Below, piece by piece: positions 33,113-41,575 of a stretch of DNA of 64,000 bases. The DNA comes from Flavobacterium amniphilum (lineage in GTDB: Bacteria; Bacteroidota; Bacteroidia; Flavobacteriales; Flavobacteriaceae), in assembly GCF_023634845.1 (NCBI RefSeq), contig NZ_JAMLJL010000012.1, forward strand, positions 62,001-126,000, given 5' to 3'. How positions within the stretch are numbered: position 1 is the stretch's first letter; every line of letters begins with the position of its first letter. Made by a program: the position numbers and the translations under genes. The notes under the pieces were generated by a model. It had not been told where the DNA came from. It searched no databases and worked only from the letters and a program-made list of their open reading frames with translations.

Positions 33113-33338
33113 TTTCCAATACTATTAATTCACTTTAAATATTAATGATCATTATGTAAATCAGTATTTTTCTTACGGGTTGCATACACGCGTTACAAAT
33201 CCTCTATCGGGATTCTTCAATTATTGGAACCTAGCCTGCGAAAACTAGTCCGAATTTGTCACTTATAAATGGACTTTTCTTAGACGTATAATGGAGAATT
33301 TAAATTCCAATAACTAATTATCAAAGTAAGATAAAATA

Positions 33339-34295
33339 CTAAAACGTTTCATCAAATAATACATCCTGTAAATCCTGTAATGGTGTCCAAATCCCTGATT
33401 TAACTTTTAAATATGTTTTACATAAAGAAATTATTTTTTCTTCACTTCCAAATCTAACTTTGGTTCTTTCCAGTTCGGTCAAACCCTCAAAGGCATTCTC
33501 TGTAAAACCATAAGTTGACAAAAAAATGCCACTTTCTCTTTTCTCTCTACAAACAACATTAAGAAAGTCTTTTATACAATTTTGCCCTACCTTTTGCATT
33601 GATCTCCAATGCTTCACTTCTACAATATAACTTATAGCTGTTCCTTCTTTAACCATTTCCAAAATCAAATCCTTCCCCCCATCTTTACTTGGAGGTGTCA
33701 ATTTGACTTTGAATGCAAGACCCTCAAATATTTCGGCTAATGTTTTCTCAAATTCTCTCCATTCAATATTTAAAAGATAACTTGGATCTTTAACTATTCT
33801 TTCAATAAAAACCTTACTAACTATTTTAATAATATCTTCATGTGGTAATAAATTGAGGTCTGATTCAACTTCAATTCGTGATACCCAATTTTTAATACCA
33901 TCCAAATTTAAAAGTTCAACATTTACTGGATCGATATTATTTACTAAACTATAGCATTCTGATGAAAAACCATTTGGATTAGCTATAATTAACCTATTAT
34001 AAGGGTAATTATATGCAACTGAAATCCGTTCAAGAACCTGAGGAACAAGAGTCAAACTACTGTTTTGAAATGAAACACCAATTCTTTCAGCAGGATTATT
34101 TTTAACACATAGAAAATCGAATTTGCTTCTATCTGTACTTGGATTCAATATTGTTTGATAATTGTCTTTAGATAATAAAGCAGATAAAATATCACTGAAA
34201 CAAAAAAATATTTCATCTCTATTACTTTGACTTTTAACTAAGTCCTCAAATTTAACTACGTTGTAAAGAAGCTTATTTTTAATTGTTGGGTTCAT
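33339..34295 (-). CDS. Mrr-type restriction endonuclease domain protein
   Basis: A 318-aa protein from MNPTIKNK; an upstream Met would add ten residues. The C-terminal domain is an Mrr-type PD-(D/E)xK nuclease: EWREFEKTLAEIFEGLAF, SKDGGKDLILE and YIVEVKHWR carry the Glu helix, catalytic Asp and the ExK. The N-terminal half shows a weaker parallel pattern (SKFDFLCV, then IGVSFQN where ExK would be, then LIIANPNGFSSE), suggesting an inactive second copy of the fold. It would cut or recognise DNA, probably as a defence protein. It is the third gene of a very AT-rich three-gene set on the minus strand, 62 bp after its neighbour. Confidence 0.82.
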   Translation of the reverse strand: MNPTIKNKLLYNVVKFEDLVKSQSNRDEIFFCFSDILSALLSKDNYQTILNPSTDRSKFDFLCVKNNPAERIGVSFQNSSLTLVPQVLERISVAYNYPYNRLIIANPNGFSSECYSLVNNIDPVNVELLNLDGIKNWVSRIEVESDLNLLPHEDIIKIVSKVFIERIVKDPSYLLNIEWREFEKTLAEIFEGLAFKVKLTPPSKDGGKDLILEMVKEGTAISYIVEVKHWRSMQKVGQNCIKDFLNVVCREKRESGIFLSTYGFTENAFEGLTELERTKVRFGSEEKIISLCKTYLKVKSGIWTPLQDLQDVLFDETF

Positions 34296-34387
34296 TATAA
34301 TATTACTGCTTAACCTTTCTAGCACAAGATTACGATGTTATTTTTTAACTCATAAAACACTAACATAAAATTATTATTTTTAAAAAA

Positions 34388-36151
34388 TTAAAATCTAAAA
34401 ACAGTCGCTATACAAATTTCTGATGAATTAACTTTATCAAATGTATTACTTGAAAAAAAACTATAATTGAGATACAATCTTGTATTAAAATCGAAAAGTC
34501 TTGAAGAAGATATTTTATATTCGGCTCCAAAACCTGGTCCCACGCTAAAAGCATAAATAATTTCATTTTCATTTGTAACTGGCTCCAAAGTATAGGATTT
34601 AAATTCACATAAAATTATTGGATTTAATTCCCCATCTTTTGCCATGCTAACAGGCTTAGTTAAATAATTTATAGAAAAATTAAATCTGTTAGGATAATTA
34701 AACTTATAACCATTATAAATTACACTATTTGAATTAGATAGTGGAATTGAAAAATCAAGTTCAAAATTTTCAGTTAAAAGTAATCCAAATGATAAACTAG
34801 TATAAAATGATGAATAGCCGCCTTCATGCTCATCGTCTTTAAAATCAATAACATCTGATGAAAATTTTAAACTAAGATTTAGAAAACTTCTAGATAATAT
34901 TTTGTGCTTAATCTGCTTTTCATTATTTAAAAAACCATCTTTATCCTTTGTATAGAGAAAATATATTTTATTATCAGTCTTTTGGGCATTAGGCAAAGTG
35001 GTTTCAAATTCAAAAAAAGAATAATTTTGATAATCTTGTTTATTTACTTTAAAAGATTTCACAATAGAAGACTCATCAACATTATTAATGAATTTTTGGT
35101 CAATTGATTGCTTGGATAAAATTAAATTTTTACTAATACTATCTTTTAACTCTAAATTTTCAAAATAAATTTTTCCAATCAAACTTTTTTTTGGTTTTAT
35201 TGGAATCAATGTTTCAAAAATTGTAGTTGTAGCAATTGAATCAAATAGTATTAATTCTTTGGGCTTATCCTTTGTATCAATATTTATAATTATCTCCCTA
35301 GAATATTGTATTCCATCATATACTTTAAATCCTAATTTATATCTCCCTTTTTTGTTAATATTTATCACTTGTTTAGAACTATTTTCTTCAAGTGGAATTT
35401 TACTAATAGTCTGATATTTTTCATCCTTATTGATAACATTTCGCCAGAGATAAGCAATATTTTCTGTATCATAATCTCCAGAATTTGAACCATCAAAATC
35501 AATAGTTGTATTCAATGGCAATGTTATAAAGTATTCATCTTCTGAACCATCAAAAGTGTTTTCTAAAAGCTTCAATTCAACTTCAGGGATTCTGTTTGTA
35601 TTTGGGAATAATCGTTGAATAGCATTTTTAATTTCTAATGTATAATTCTTTTCTTTAGGATTTATAAAAAAGTTCTCAATATTTAAAACTCTATCTGAAA
35701 TATTGTATGGAGTGTTTTGCTCTGAAGTTATTGTTTCAAAAAGTTGAAATTGAAACTCAATTAACTCACCCAAAGTATTTGTCTTGACTGTCAAAAAGTA
35801 ATCGTACTTTTTTAATATATTATAAATTCTTTCTCTTACCTGGCTTTCTGATTCATTATAATAGAGACTTGATTTTGAATTAATTGGTTTATGAATCAAA
35901 ATTAAATCATTCAATTCAGCTTGATATTTATTATCAGTAATAAACCTATTAAATGAGTTTACAGAATTAAAATAGAGGTTTTCAGTTTCAGTATTAACTA
36001 AATTTCTAATTATATTTTCTATATAAGGTTGCATATATCCCCTATCATCCGAATAAATTAGAATTGATTTATTACCTTGGTTACTTATTTGTGAAAATCC
36101 TACATTAATTGTAGAAAATAGAATAATAATTATTAGTAAGTTTTTATACAT
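34388..36151 (-). CDS. outer-membrane beta-barrel protein with PKD-like domain, unknown function
   Basis: A 587-aa exported protein: signal peptide 1-21 (NVGFSQ); an alpha/beta domain (about 28-190) opening ILIYSDDRGYMQPYI; a PKD/Ig-like domain (about 205-292) with FDGSNSGDYDTENIAYLW and YKLGFKVYDG; a linker; and a C-terminal region (about 420-587) of alternating amphipathic strands ending in Phe, as outer-membrane barrels do. The start overlaps the end of the upstream gene by 19 bp. DNA is strikingly AT-rich (35101-35160 has 11 G/C in 60). No close family known to me; likely a partner of the adjacent membrane protein. Confidence 0.68.
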   Translation of the reverse strand: MYKNLLIIIILFSTINVGFSQISNQGNKSILIYSDDRGYMQPYIENIIRNLVNTETENLYFNSVNSFNRFITDNKYQAELNDLILIHKPINSKSSLYYNESESQVRERIYNILKKYDYFLTVKTNTLGELIEFQFQLFETITSEQNTPYNISDRVLNIENFFINPKEKNYTLEIKNAIQRLFPNTNRIPEVELKLLENTFDGSEDEYFITLPLNTTIDFDGSNSGDYDTENIAYLWRNVINKDEKYQTISKIPLEENSSKQVININKKGRYKLGFKVYDGIQYSREIIINIDTKDKPKELILFDSIATTTIFETLIPIKPKKSLIGKIYFENLELKDSISKNLILSKQSIDQKFINNVDESSIVKSFKVNKQDYQNYSFFEFETTLPNAQKTDNKIYFLYTKDKDGFLNNEKQIKHKILSRSFLNLSLKFSSDVIDFKDDEHEGGYSSFYTSLSFGLLLTENFELDFSIPLSNSNSVIYNGYKFNYPNRFNFSINYLTKPVSMAKDGELNPIILCEFKSYTLEPVTNENEIIYAFSVGPGFGAEYKISSSRLFDFNTRLYLNYSFFSSNTFDKVNSSEICIATVFRF

Positions 36152-36777
36152 GCAACAATTTTTTTTGATACTAAATCAACATTAGAATTAACATAGTTAT
36201 CTATTGAAGCATTTATTTCATCCATTATATAAGTCTTAGAATTTGGACGCATTTGATTTATTTTAAATTCTTTTAAATCACAACAAAAATCATTATTAAT
36301 TAAGATTTTTAAATTTCCTCCTGAGTAATAGTATGCTTTTGAGCCATTATCTACTAGTTCAATATTTCCTGAATAAGTAATTTCGATAAGATTATTCGAA
36401 TTTGAAACAATCTTTATTTTTTTGAGTTGTGATACTTTTTTTATAAGATCTTGATTTGTACTACCTCTCAACGAATATTCAATTTGCTTTCTATTGTCAT
36501 CTTTTTCTATGGGATTATTTATAATAGTATTATTGTCACCATTTATATTATTATCTCCATTAATATTATTATTGCCATTAATAGACCCTTCGCTTTTAGT
36601 ACTTATGGAATCCGCAATTACTTTTGAATGTGACCCAATTTCAATTGGCCCAATTTTAAAGGGAGTTTTCGTAATAATGAGATAACCTACAATTATAAAT
36701 GCTATAATAACAAGTATAGCTATTCCTTTTTTATTTTCTGCAATTAAATCTTGAGTAGTTCTTCCATTCATCATCAT
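36133..36777 (-). CDS. single-TM protein with Asn-rich linker, unknown function
   Basis: A 214-aa protein; MMMNGRT gives three possible starts. A short basic cytoplasmic N-terminus precedes one TM helix (about 18-36), so most of the protein should be periplasmic. Residues about 66-86 are a repeated Gly-Asn-Asn/Ile linker (INGNNNINGDNN type), then a domain of about 120 residues with CCDLKEF near its middle. No family is recognised. First gene of the three-gene island, with a TAAGTTTG box upstream; overlaps the barrel-protein gene by 19 bp. Confidence 0.65.
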   Translation of the reverse strand: MMMNGRTTQDLIAENKKGIAILVIIAFIIVGYLIITKTPFKIGPIEIGSHSKVIADSISTKSEGSINGNNNINGDNNINGDNNTIINNPIEKDDNRKQIEYSLRGSTNQDLIKKVSQLKKIKIVSNSNNLIEITYSGNIELVDNGSKAYYYSGGNLKILINNDFCCDLKEFKINQMRPNSKTYIMDEINASIDNYVNSNVDLVSKKIVACIKTY

Positions 36778-36831
36778 TTGAAATTCATTGTTTTTAAAAT
36801 TTCTAATATTCGCTAACTAAATAATTATTTT

Positions 36832-36839
36832 CAAACTTA
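36832..36839 (-). promoter_or_regulatory. -7 box for the AT-rich three-gene island
   Basis: TAAGTTTG on the minus strand (36839 to 36832), 55 bp before the first start codon of the island. The very high A+T of the area makes chance matches easier. Confidence 0.35.
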
Positions 36840-37007
36840 GAAAACTTATTTATCAAAGGTTAGATTGACCATTTATTCTACCAAATTTCCACATTCCCTT
36901 TCAATTTTCTATAAGTATAAATACGTATTTTTCACCCCACACAAATCTCTCCATTCCACCCTTCAATCCCTTACGGATTCCCGTAAAATCCTCATTTCAA
37001 GATTAAA

Positions 37008-37047
37008 AATCCAACAATCTGAAAATCGGACAATCGAACAATCCCAA
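37008..37047 (-). repeat. 8-bp tandem repeat array
   Basis: AATCCAAC, AATCTGAA, AATCGGAC, AATCGAAC, AATCCCAA; the reverse-complement form of the GATT arrays. It lies in the 360-bp gap 36778-37138, where no credible gene is seen. Confidence 0.75.
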
Positions 37048-37092
37048 AAATCTTGGCACACCATTTGTAAGTCAATTCCTTCAAATGTAAAA

Positions 37093-37113
37093 ACGTAACG
37101 AGAGACGTTACGT
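37093..37113 (+). promoter_or_regulatory. inverted repeat upstream of the two-repeat protein gene
   Basis: ACGTAACG (37093-37100) and CGTTACGT (37106-37113) around a 5-nt centre, ending 25 bp before the start codon. Shape and place suit a repressor operator; no factor is identified. Confidence 0.45.
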
Positions 37114-37138
37114 AATCAACGATCAAAATATTTTAATC

Positions 37139-37870
37139 ATGAAAACAAATTCAGAAACCGGCCACACAAAAAATGTAGCCAACTTCAAGCAACTGGTAAA
37201 CTTAGTCAACAGCTATGGGGCAGACTACAATCCGGCAAGAGCCAACCTCAAAATCCCAAACCTCAACACCATAGCCACAAATGCCCAAACTAGTCTCACT
37301 TCTGTATCCGTAAAAAACACCCAGTACAACAATGCTGTCAACAGACGGTTCATAGCCTTCGAAAATCTGAAAAAACTCTCGACAAGATTGGTTAACGCAC
37401 TCGCAGTATCCGATGCTCCAAAACAAATGGTCGACGATGCCAAAGGATTTAACCGCAAACTGCAAGGCAAAAGAGCATCCGCTATCGTTAAGCCGGTAAA
37501 TGAAAACGAACCCGCTCCGGTGACCATCAGTGCGAGCCAACAGTCATACGATCTGCAAATCCAGCATTTCAGGAATTTAATCACGGTTTTGGAGTCGGAA
37601 GAAAGCTATAATCCCAACGAAAACGAACTTAAAATCGAGACGCTCACAGCCAAACAAAGCGAATTACTCGAAAGAAATAACGATGTCTCCATTGCCCATG
37701 CAGTAATCCGCAATGCCAGAAATGCCAGAAACAAAACCCTTTACGAAGACAATAACGGATTAGTGGACACCGCACTGGAAATTAAAAAATACGTCAAATC
37801 AGCCTACGGAGCAAACAGCACTGAATTCAAACAGGTAAACGCTATAAAATTCAGGAACGTAGCAGAATAG
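37139..37870 (+). CDS. conserved protein with two internal repeats, unknown function
   Basis: A 243-aa soluble, helical protein with no signal peptide. It begins MKTNSETGHTKNVANF, a start I recall from a widespread but uncharacterised Flavobacteriia family of the same length. Two repeats can be seen: NFKQLVNLVNSYGADYNPARANLKIPNL (split here as NFKQLVNLV and YNPARANLKI, about 15-43) and HFRNLITVL with YNPNENELKI (about 142-165), each followed by a long helical hairpin. Single-gene unit between an inverted repeat and a strong terminator. Role unknown. Confidence 0.75.
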   Translation: MKTNSETGHTKNVANFKQLVNLVNSYGADYNPARANLKIPNLNTIATNAQTSLTSVSVKNTQYNNAVNRRFIAFENLKKLSTRLVNALAVSDAPKQMVDDAKGFNRKLQGKRASAIVKPVNENEPAPVTISASQQSYDLQIQHFRNLITVLESEESYNPNENELKIETLTAKQSELLERNNDVSIAHAVIRNARNARNKTLYEDNNGLVDTALEIKKYVKSAYGANSTEFKQVNAIKFRNVAE

Positions 37871-37886
37871 TTTAACCTATTCAAAT

Positions 37887-37937
37887 AAAAACCTTGCAGC
37901 ATTTGGATTTTTCCTCTCTGTTGCAAGGTTTTTTTTT
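37887..37937 (+). terminator. intrinsic terminator with long loop
   Basis: AAAACCTTGCA (37887-37897) and TGCAAGGTTTT (37922-37932) with a 24-nt loop and further T; 16 bp after the stop codon. Confidence 0.85.
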
Positions 37938-37960
37938 ACCATTCTGTGAATAGTTGGTAC

Positions 37961-38233
37961 TGCACGATAAATAGTAGCTTCCGCACGGTTACGATTACCA
38001 AACGCACGATAAATTATTCCTTCCGCACGATTACAATTACCAAACGCACGATAGATTATTCCTTCCGCACGATTACAATTACCAAACGCACGATAAATTA
38101 TTCCTTCCGCACGATTACAATTACCAAACGCACGATAGATTATTCCTTCCGCACGATTACAATTACCAAACGCACGATGAATTATTGCTTCCGCACGATG
38201 AATTATTGCAACCGCACGATTAATATTAGTTGA
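37961..38233 (+). repeat. 21-bp tandem repeat array, 13 units
   Basis: The motif GCACGAT recurs exactly every 21 bp, starting at 37962, 37983 (GCACGGT), 38004, 38025 and so on to 38214. Units alternate between an AAATTATTCCTTCC type and a TACAATTACCAAAC type, so the larger unit is 42 bp; a further A/G difference (ATAAATT versus ATAGATT) alternates at 84 bp. One frame stays open through the array because 21 is a multiple of 3, but the peptide (RTITITKRTINYSF repeats) has no sign of being a real protein. Not CRISPR: there are no unique spacers. Confidence 0.92.
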
Positions 38234-38280
38234 TGTTCAATACCTAACGGAACAGAGTAACGCAAAAGCAATGATTTCAC

Positions 38281-38288
38281 TATATTTG
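38281..38288 (+). promoter_or_regulatory. -7 box for the gene at 38322
   Basis: TATATTTG, 33 bp before the start codon and about 50 bp after the tandem array. Confidence 0.45.
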
Positions 38289-38321
38289 AAAGTATCTATA
38301 CTAAATCAAGGTTAATCAGTC

Positions 38322-38804
38322 ATGAAACATATACTCCGGATAACATTTCTTTTAGCTTTGCTCAGTAATTCACTAACTGCCCAGACTCATGAGAACCTTG
38401 AAGATCATGTACTTAATTCCTTTTACCGGAGTCATGACAGCCTACCCAAAATTACATATCTGGATTCTTTGGCAACAGTTATCAAAAAAAGAAAAAAGTT
38501 TAACCATATTTACGGTTGTTTGAGTATGATTGACTCGTATGCAAATGATAGTAAAACCATATCGAATATTCATCAGCGTTTAAAAGATTTGTCCCGAAAA
38601 TTATGCTCGGAAAATAAATTCTTCGTTTTGATAGGCGGATCCAATTGCTGGAGTTCTTCCGAAGAAAAAAATATCAATGAAAAATTAGTAACTGTTCACT
38701 ATGTATGCGTAAGCGGATGTGTTTCTTCCTTTCCCTATGGGGAAGCAGTTGAAGTATTCAATAATGAAACGAGGCGTTTTTTAAGTTGGAAGGAAAAGGA
38801 ATAG
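38322..38804 (+). CDS. secreted protein, unknown function
   Basis: A 160-aa protein with signal peptide 1-20 (SLTAQ). The C-terminal half contains FFVLIGGSNCWSSSEEKN and VHYVCVSGCVSS, four to five cysteines in total, compatible with a periplasmic disulfide-bonded fold. No family is recognised. Preceded by the 21-bp tandem array. Confidence 0.65.
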   Translation: MKHILRITFLLALLSNSLTAQTHENLEDHVLNSFYRSHDSLPKITYLDSLATVIKKRKKFNHIYGCLSMIDSYANDSKTISNIHQRLKDLSRKLCSENKFFVLIGGSNCWSSSEEKNINEKLVTVHYVCVSGCVSSFPYGEAVEVFNNETRRFLSWKEKE

Positions 38805-38903
38805 TTTAGAAACAAAATCATGAAACAAAAACACTTTTCTTACAGTACATTTTAATTTTAATTTCTTCATTTTGTTTTCCAAAAACACACAAAATGATTT
38901 TGG

Positions 38904-38911
38904 TATATTTG
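38904..38911 (+). promoter_or_regulatory. -7 box for the YwqK-like gene
   Basis: TATATTTG, 55 bp before the start codon at 38967. Confidence 0.45.
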
Positions 38912-38966
38912 TGAATATCAGCAATACCTCAACCGTATAAAACCAACGGAATCAAACCATCATTTT

Positions 38967-39710
38967 ATGAGAAAGCCTATAATACACGAAGAAGACCCAA
39001 ATCTTGAGTATAATCTTTGGGGATCAAACTATCTTAAATACAAAGGGGAACTCTTTACAGGAACACTGATATTTGATGATACAAACCCAATATCATATGC
39101 CGAATACAAAAATGGAGATTATGATGGTGAAAATGTTTCCTACCATAAAAATGGCAAATTAGCAGAAAAAGCTATTTATAAGGACGGAGATTATATAGAA
39201 GGCCAAGAGTGGCATCCTAATGGTCAAATCAAATTTGATTCAACAGAAGGGAAACAATGGGATTTGAATGGAAAATTAATTCAAGTAAATGGAATCTGGC
39301 TATATAACAATGGAAATCCAAAGCAAAGAAGGATAGAAAATGGATGTTTATACTTGTCACCAAACGGCGATACCCTATTTAAGGTTTTGTATAATAATAG
39401 TGGAGATTTTAAGAATTCAGTCGAATATTATGATGAAAATTTACACAACTCTTATAATCAACTTTTGCTTAATGAATATGGTGATTTAGACAGTCTTTTT
39501 TATAATACGGAATGGTATTTTTGGGGTTGGATCTGGAAGCTTTATTCAGAGGATGAAAATAAGACATTTATAATCTTAACCGATTTAAAAAAACATATAA
39601 ATAATTCTGTTTCCCAAAAAGCATCTGAGTTAATAATTAAAATGAGAGAGAATGCACAGAAAAATACTTGGAAAGAATATGGTGGTTATCATATAAAAAA
39701 CAATAGCTAA
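38967..39710 (+). CDS. YwqK/MORN-2 repeat protein
   Basis: A 247-aa cytoplasmic protein. Repeats of the YwqK (MORN_2) type are visible as EYKNGDYDGENVSYHKNGKL (about 49-68), EWHPNGQIKF and QWDLNGKL, followed by a less regular region to the end. Such repeats occur in antitoxin-labelled YwqK proteins and in many Bacteroidota proteins of unknown role. No toxin gene is adjacent, so a toxin-antitoxin function is not supported. A hairpin (39717-39734) begins 7 bp after the stop. Confidence 0.75.
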   Translation: MRKPIIHEEDPNLEYNLWGSNYLKYKGELFTGTLIFDDTNPISYAEYKNGDYDGENVSYHKNGKLAEKAIYKDGDYIEGQEWHPNGQIKFDSTEGKQWDLNGKLIQVNGIWLYNNGNPKQRRIENGCLYLSPNGDTLFKVLYNNSGDFKNSVEYYDENLHNSYNQLLLNEYGDLDSLFYNTEWYFWGWIWKLYSEDENKTFIILTDLKKHINNSVSQKASELIIKMRENAQKNTWKEYGGYHIKNNS

Positions 39711-39716
39711 AAGCGG

Positions 39717-39734
39717 TTTGGCAAGATTGCCAAA
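39717..39734. repeat. inverted repeat after the YwqK-like gene
   Basis: TTTGGCAA GA TTGCCAAA, perfect 8-bp arms, without a T run. A longer weaker pairing (GGTTT...AAACC) surrounds it. It resembles the recombination-like tails of gene-cassette units but this is only a likeness. Confidence 0.5.
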
Positions 39735-39763
39735 AATCAATAAACCACTCGCCTGTTTCCCCC

Positions 39764-39817
39764 CGCTCCGCAATCCCGATAGCTATCGGGACCTGACTTT
39801 GAGGTATTGTTAACATT
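39764..39817 (+). repeat. REP palindrome with conserved tail, copy 1
   Basis: CTCCGCAA, then TCCCGATAGCTATCGGGA (39774-39791), then CCTGACTTTGAGGTATTGTT and AACATT. 41481-41534 repeats it with one base change. The gap 39711-40059 holds in addition a perfect 8-bp hairpin GCAGTAAG/CTTACTGC (39906-39913/39922-39929) and no gene. Confidence 0.88.
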
Positions 39818-40059
39818 ATGTTTTAAAATACCTAAAACAGTTTTTAAGAATTACTTGTTCAAAACCTTATAAATATAATTTCAGCTCAAAGCCAGAAGAC
39901 TCTGCGCAGTAAGGGATTATACTTACTGCTCGCATAACATTCGCTACTATTTGCTGTTCATTCAACTTTCAACCCCGATAGCAATTAGAAGAAAAAATCT
40001 ACTGTTGCCAAAGCAAAAAAATAAATTACCTTAGGGTTTCAAAAACATTAAATAATAAC

Positions 40060-40464
40060 ATGAGAAAAATATTCCTTAAAACCATACTAAGCTTTTCACT
40101 TTTCCTATTAATAAACCTAAAAACCAATGCACAGGAAATCAATTTGGAAAATTTGATAAACAAAACTTGGCTACTGGAAAAATATGAGGAAAACGGAGAA
40201 ATTTTACCTCCTAAAGAATCAGCTGAAGAAGAAAAATTAATTTTTTATAAAGATAAGAGTACTGTATGGGTAACTAATGTTGGTACAGTAAAAGGAACTT
40301 GGTCATACGATGAAAAATCAAAAAACCTAGCGATAAGTTATGAAAATAACGAAGAAGAAATAAACCTTAAGATAATCAGAATCAGCGAAAGCAAATGTAT
40401 TTTCACGTTAAAGAATGAAGAAACCGGCAATCTGATAAAAGTACATTTATATCTGGAAAAATAA
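40060..40464 (+). CDS. secreted lipocalin-like protein
   Basis: A 134-aa protein with signal peptide 1-24 (LKTNAQ). The mature part starts with a short helix and KTWLLEKYEENGEIL, then strands with GTVKGTWSYDEKSKNLAISY and KCIFTLKNEETG, the pattern of small lipocalin-like (calycin) domains in Bacteroidota. Ligand unknown. Isolated gene between repeats. Confidence 0.68.
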   Translation: MRKIFLKTILSFSLFLLINLKTNAQEINLENLINKTWLLEKYEENGEILPPKESAEEEKLIFYKDKSTVWVTNVGTVKGTWSYDEKSKNLAISYENNEEEINLKIIRISESKCIFTLKNEETGNLIKVHLYLEK

Positions 40465-40558
40465 GTCAATACCCAACCCTCAATCGCGATAACCGCTACT
40501 GCGCCAAACTGCAGGACCTTAGCACTCATTATAAGTGCAACACAGAAACACCAAGACA

Positions 40559-41458
40559 ATGAAAAAAATAACATTCACGCTTTTTGCATTATTTCTTACC
40601 CTCTGGACTTTCGGTCAGACAGACATAAACAACCTTGAACGCATTGACGGACTTTGGACAAAGAAAGGTGAAAGGGTCGCCTTTACAGGACAGTTTGTAG
40701 AATATTTTGACAATGGAAAAATCAAGGGTAAAGGAGAATTCAAAGTCGGATTAGTTCACGGCTTGCGTATTGTTTACTACGAAAACGGAAATAAAAGCCT
40801 TGAAAGAAATTATTTCAATGGAATTAATGACGGAGCGAGTATAGAATATTACTCAAGCGGACAAGTAAAGCAGGAAGCAAACTTCAAAAACGGTAAAGAA
40901 GATGGGACTTTAAAAGCATTTTTCGAAAACGGACAAGTTAAAGCTGTATTAAATTTTTCAAATGGTGTTCAACAAGGTGACTATTTTGAATACACTCCTG
41001 AAGGAAAACTAAAAGCACAATACTATTTTGTGAATGGTAAAGCTGGCTATTCACCTGAATTTATCGATTTAACAAAACAAGCACTTGAATTAAGTAAACA
41101 ATTTAAAAATGAAGAAGCTGTAAAACTATATGGCAAAGCTATTGAACTCAATCCGACAGTAGCCCAAGTGTATTTTAATCGTGGAACTTGTAAAGGCAAT
41201 AACTTTGACTTTGAAGGAGCAATAAAGGACTATGACAAAGCTATTGAACTCAATCCTGAATATATGCAAGCCTATGGCAATAGGGGAAATGCAAAAATCA
41301 ATATGTTCACATCAAAAGGAAATCTAAACCCAACTCCTGAACAGACTGATAGTGCTTGTGAAGATTTTCATAAAGCAGTTTCACTTGGCGACAAGACAAT
41401 CGGGACAGAAGATATGATTTATATACATTGCAAAAACAGCAAGAAGAAAAAGAAATAA
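40559..41458 (+). CDS. secreted YwqK-repeat and TPR protein
   Basis: A 299-aa protein from MKKITFTLF; the upstream in-frame Met (40535) would hide the signal peptide (1-19, WTFGQ). Residues about 45-175 are four to five MORN-2/YwqK repeats (for example YFDNGKIKGKGEFKVGLVHG and YYSSGQVKQEANFKNGKEDG). Two to three TPR units follow (about 195-270) with AVKLYGKAIELNPT and AIKDYDKAIELNPEY. Expected in the periplasm or at the surface as a scaffold; partners unknown. It is the second YwqK-type gene within 2 kb. Confidence 0.8.
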   Translation: MKKITFTLFALFLTLWTFGQTDINNLERIDGLWTKKGERVAFTGQFVEYFDNGKIKGKGEFKVGLVHGLRIVYYENGNKSLERNYFNGINDGASIEYYSSGQVKQEANFKNGKEDGTLKAFFENGQVKAVLNFSNGVQQGDYFEYTPEGKLKAQYYFVNGKAGYSPEFIDLTKQALELSKQFKNEEAVKLYGKAIELNPTVAQVYFNRGTCKGNNFDFEGAIKDYDKAIELNPEYMQAYGNRGNAKINMFTSKGNLNPTPEQTDSACEDFHKAVSLGDKTIGTEDMIYIHCKNSKKKKK

Positions 41459-41480
41459 CGAGTACTAACACTGGTTTTCA

Positions 41481-41534
41481 GCTCCGCAATCCCGATAGCT
41501 ATCGGGACCTGACTTTGAAGTATTGTTAACATTT
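41481..41534 (+). repeat. REP palindrome with conserved tail, copy 2
   Basis: TCCCGATAGCTATCGGGA at 41490-41507 with the same flanks as copy 1 (CTCCGCAA before, CCTGACTTTGAAGTATTGTT after). It lies 22 bp after the TPR-protein stop. Confidence 0.88.
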
Positions 41535-41575
41535 CACATAAAACGAATTAAAACTACATGCTTACAGGGACTTTC

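Noticed and set aside
36865..37098. 77-codon plus-strand open frame
   Set aside because: It runs through an 8-bp repeat array and across low-complexity DNA, with no recognisable protein features.
37961..38233. CRISPR array
   Set aside because: The units are near-identical along their full length with no unique spacers, and no cas genes are present.
38967..39710. Toxin-antitoxin system around the YwqK protein
   Set aside because: YwqK repeats are often labelled antitoxin, but no toxin-like gene is adjacent here.
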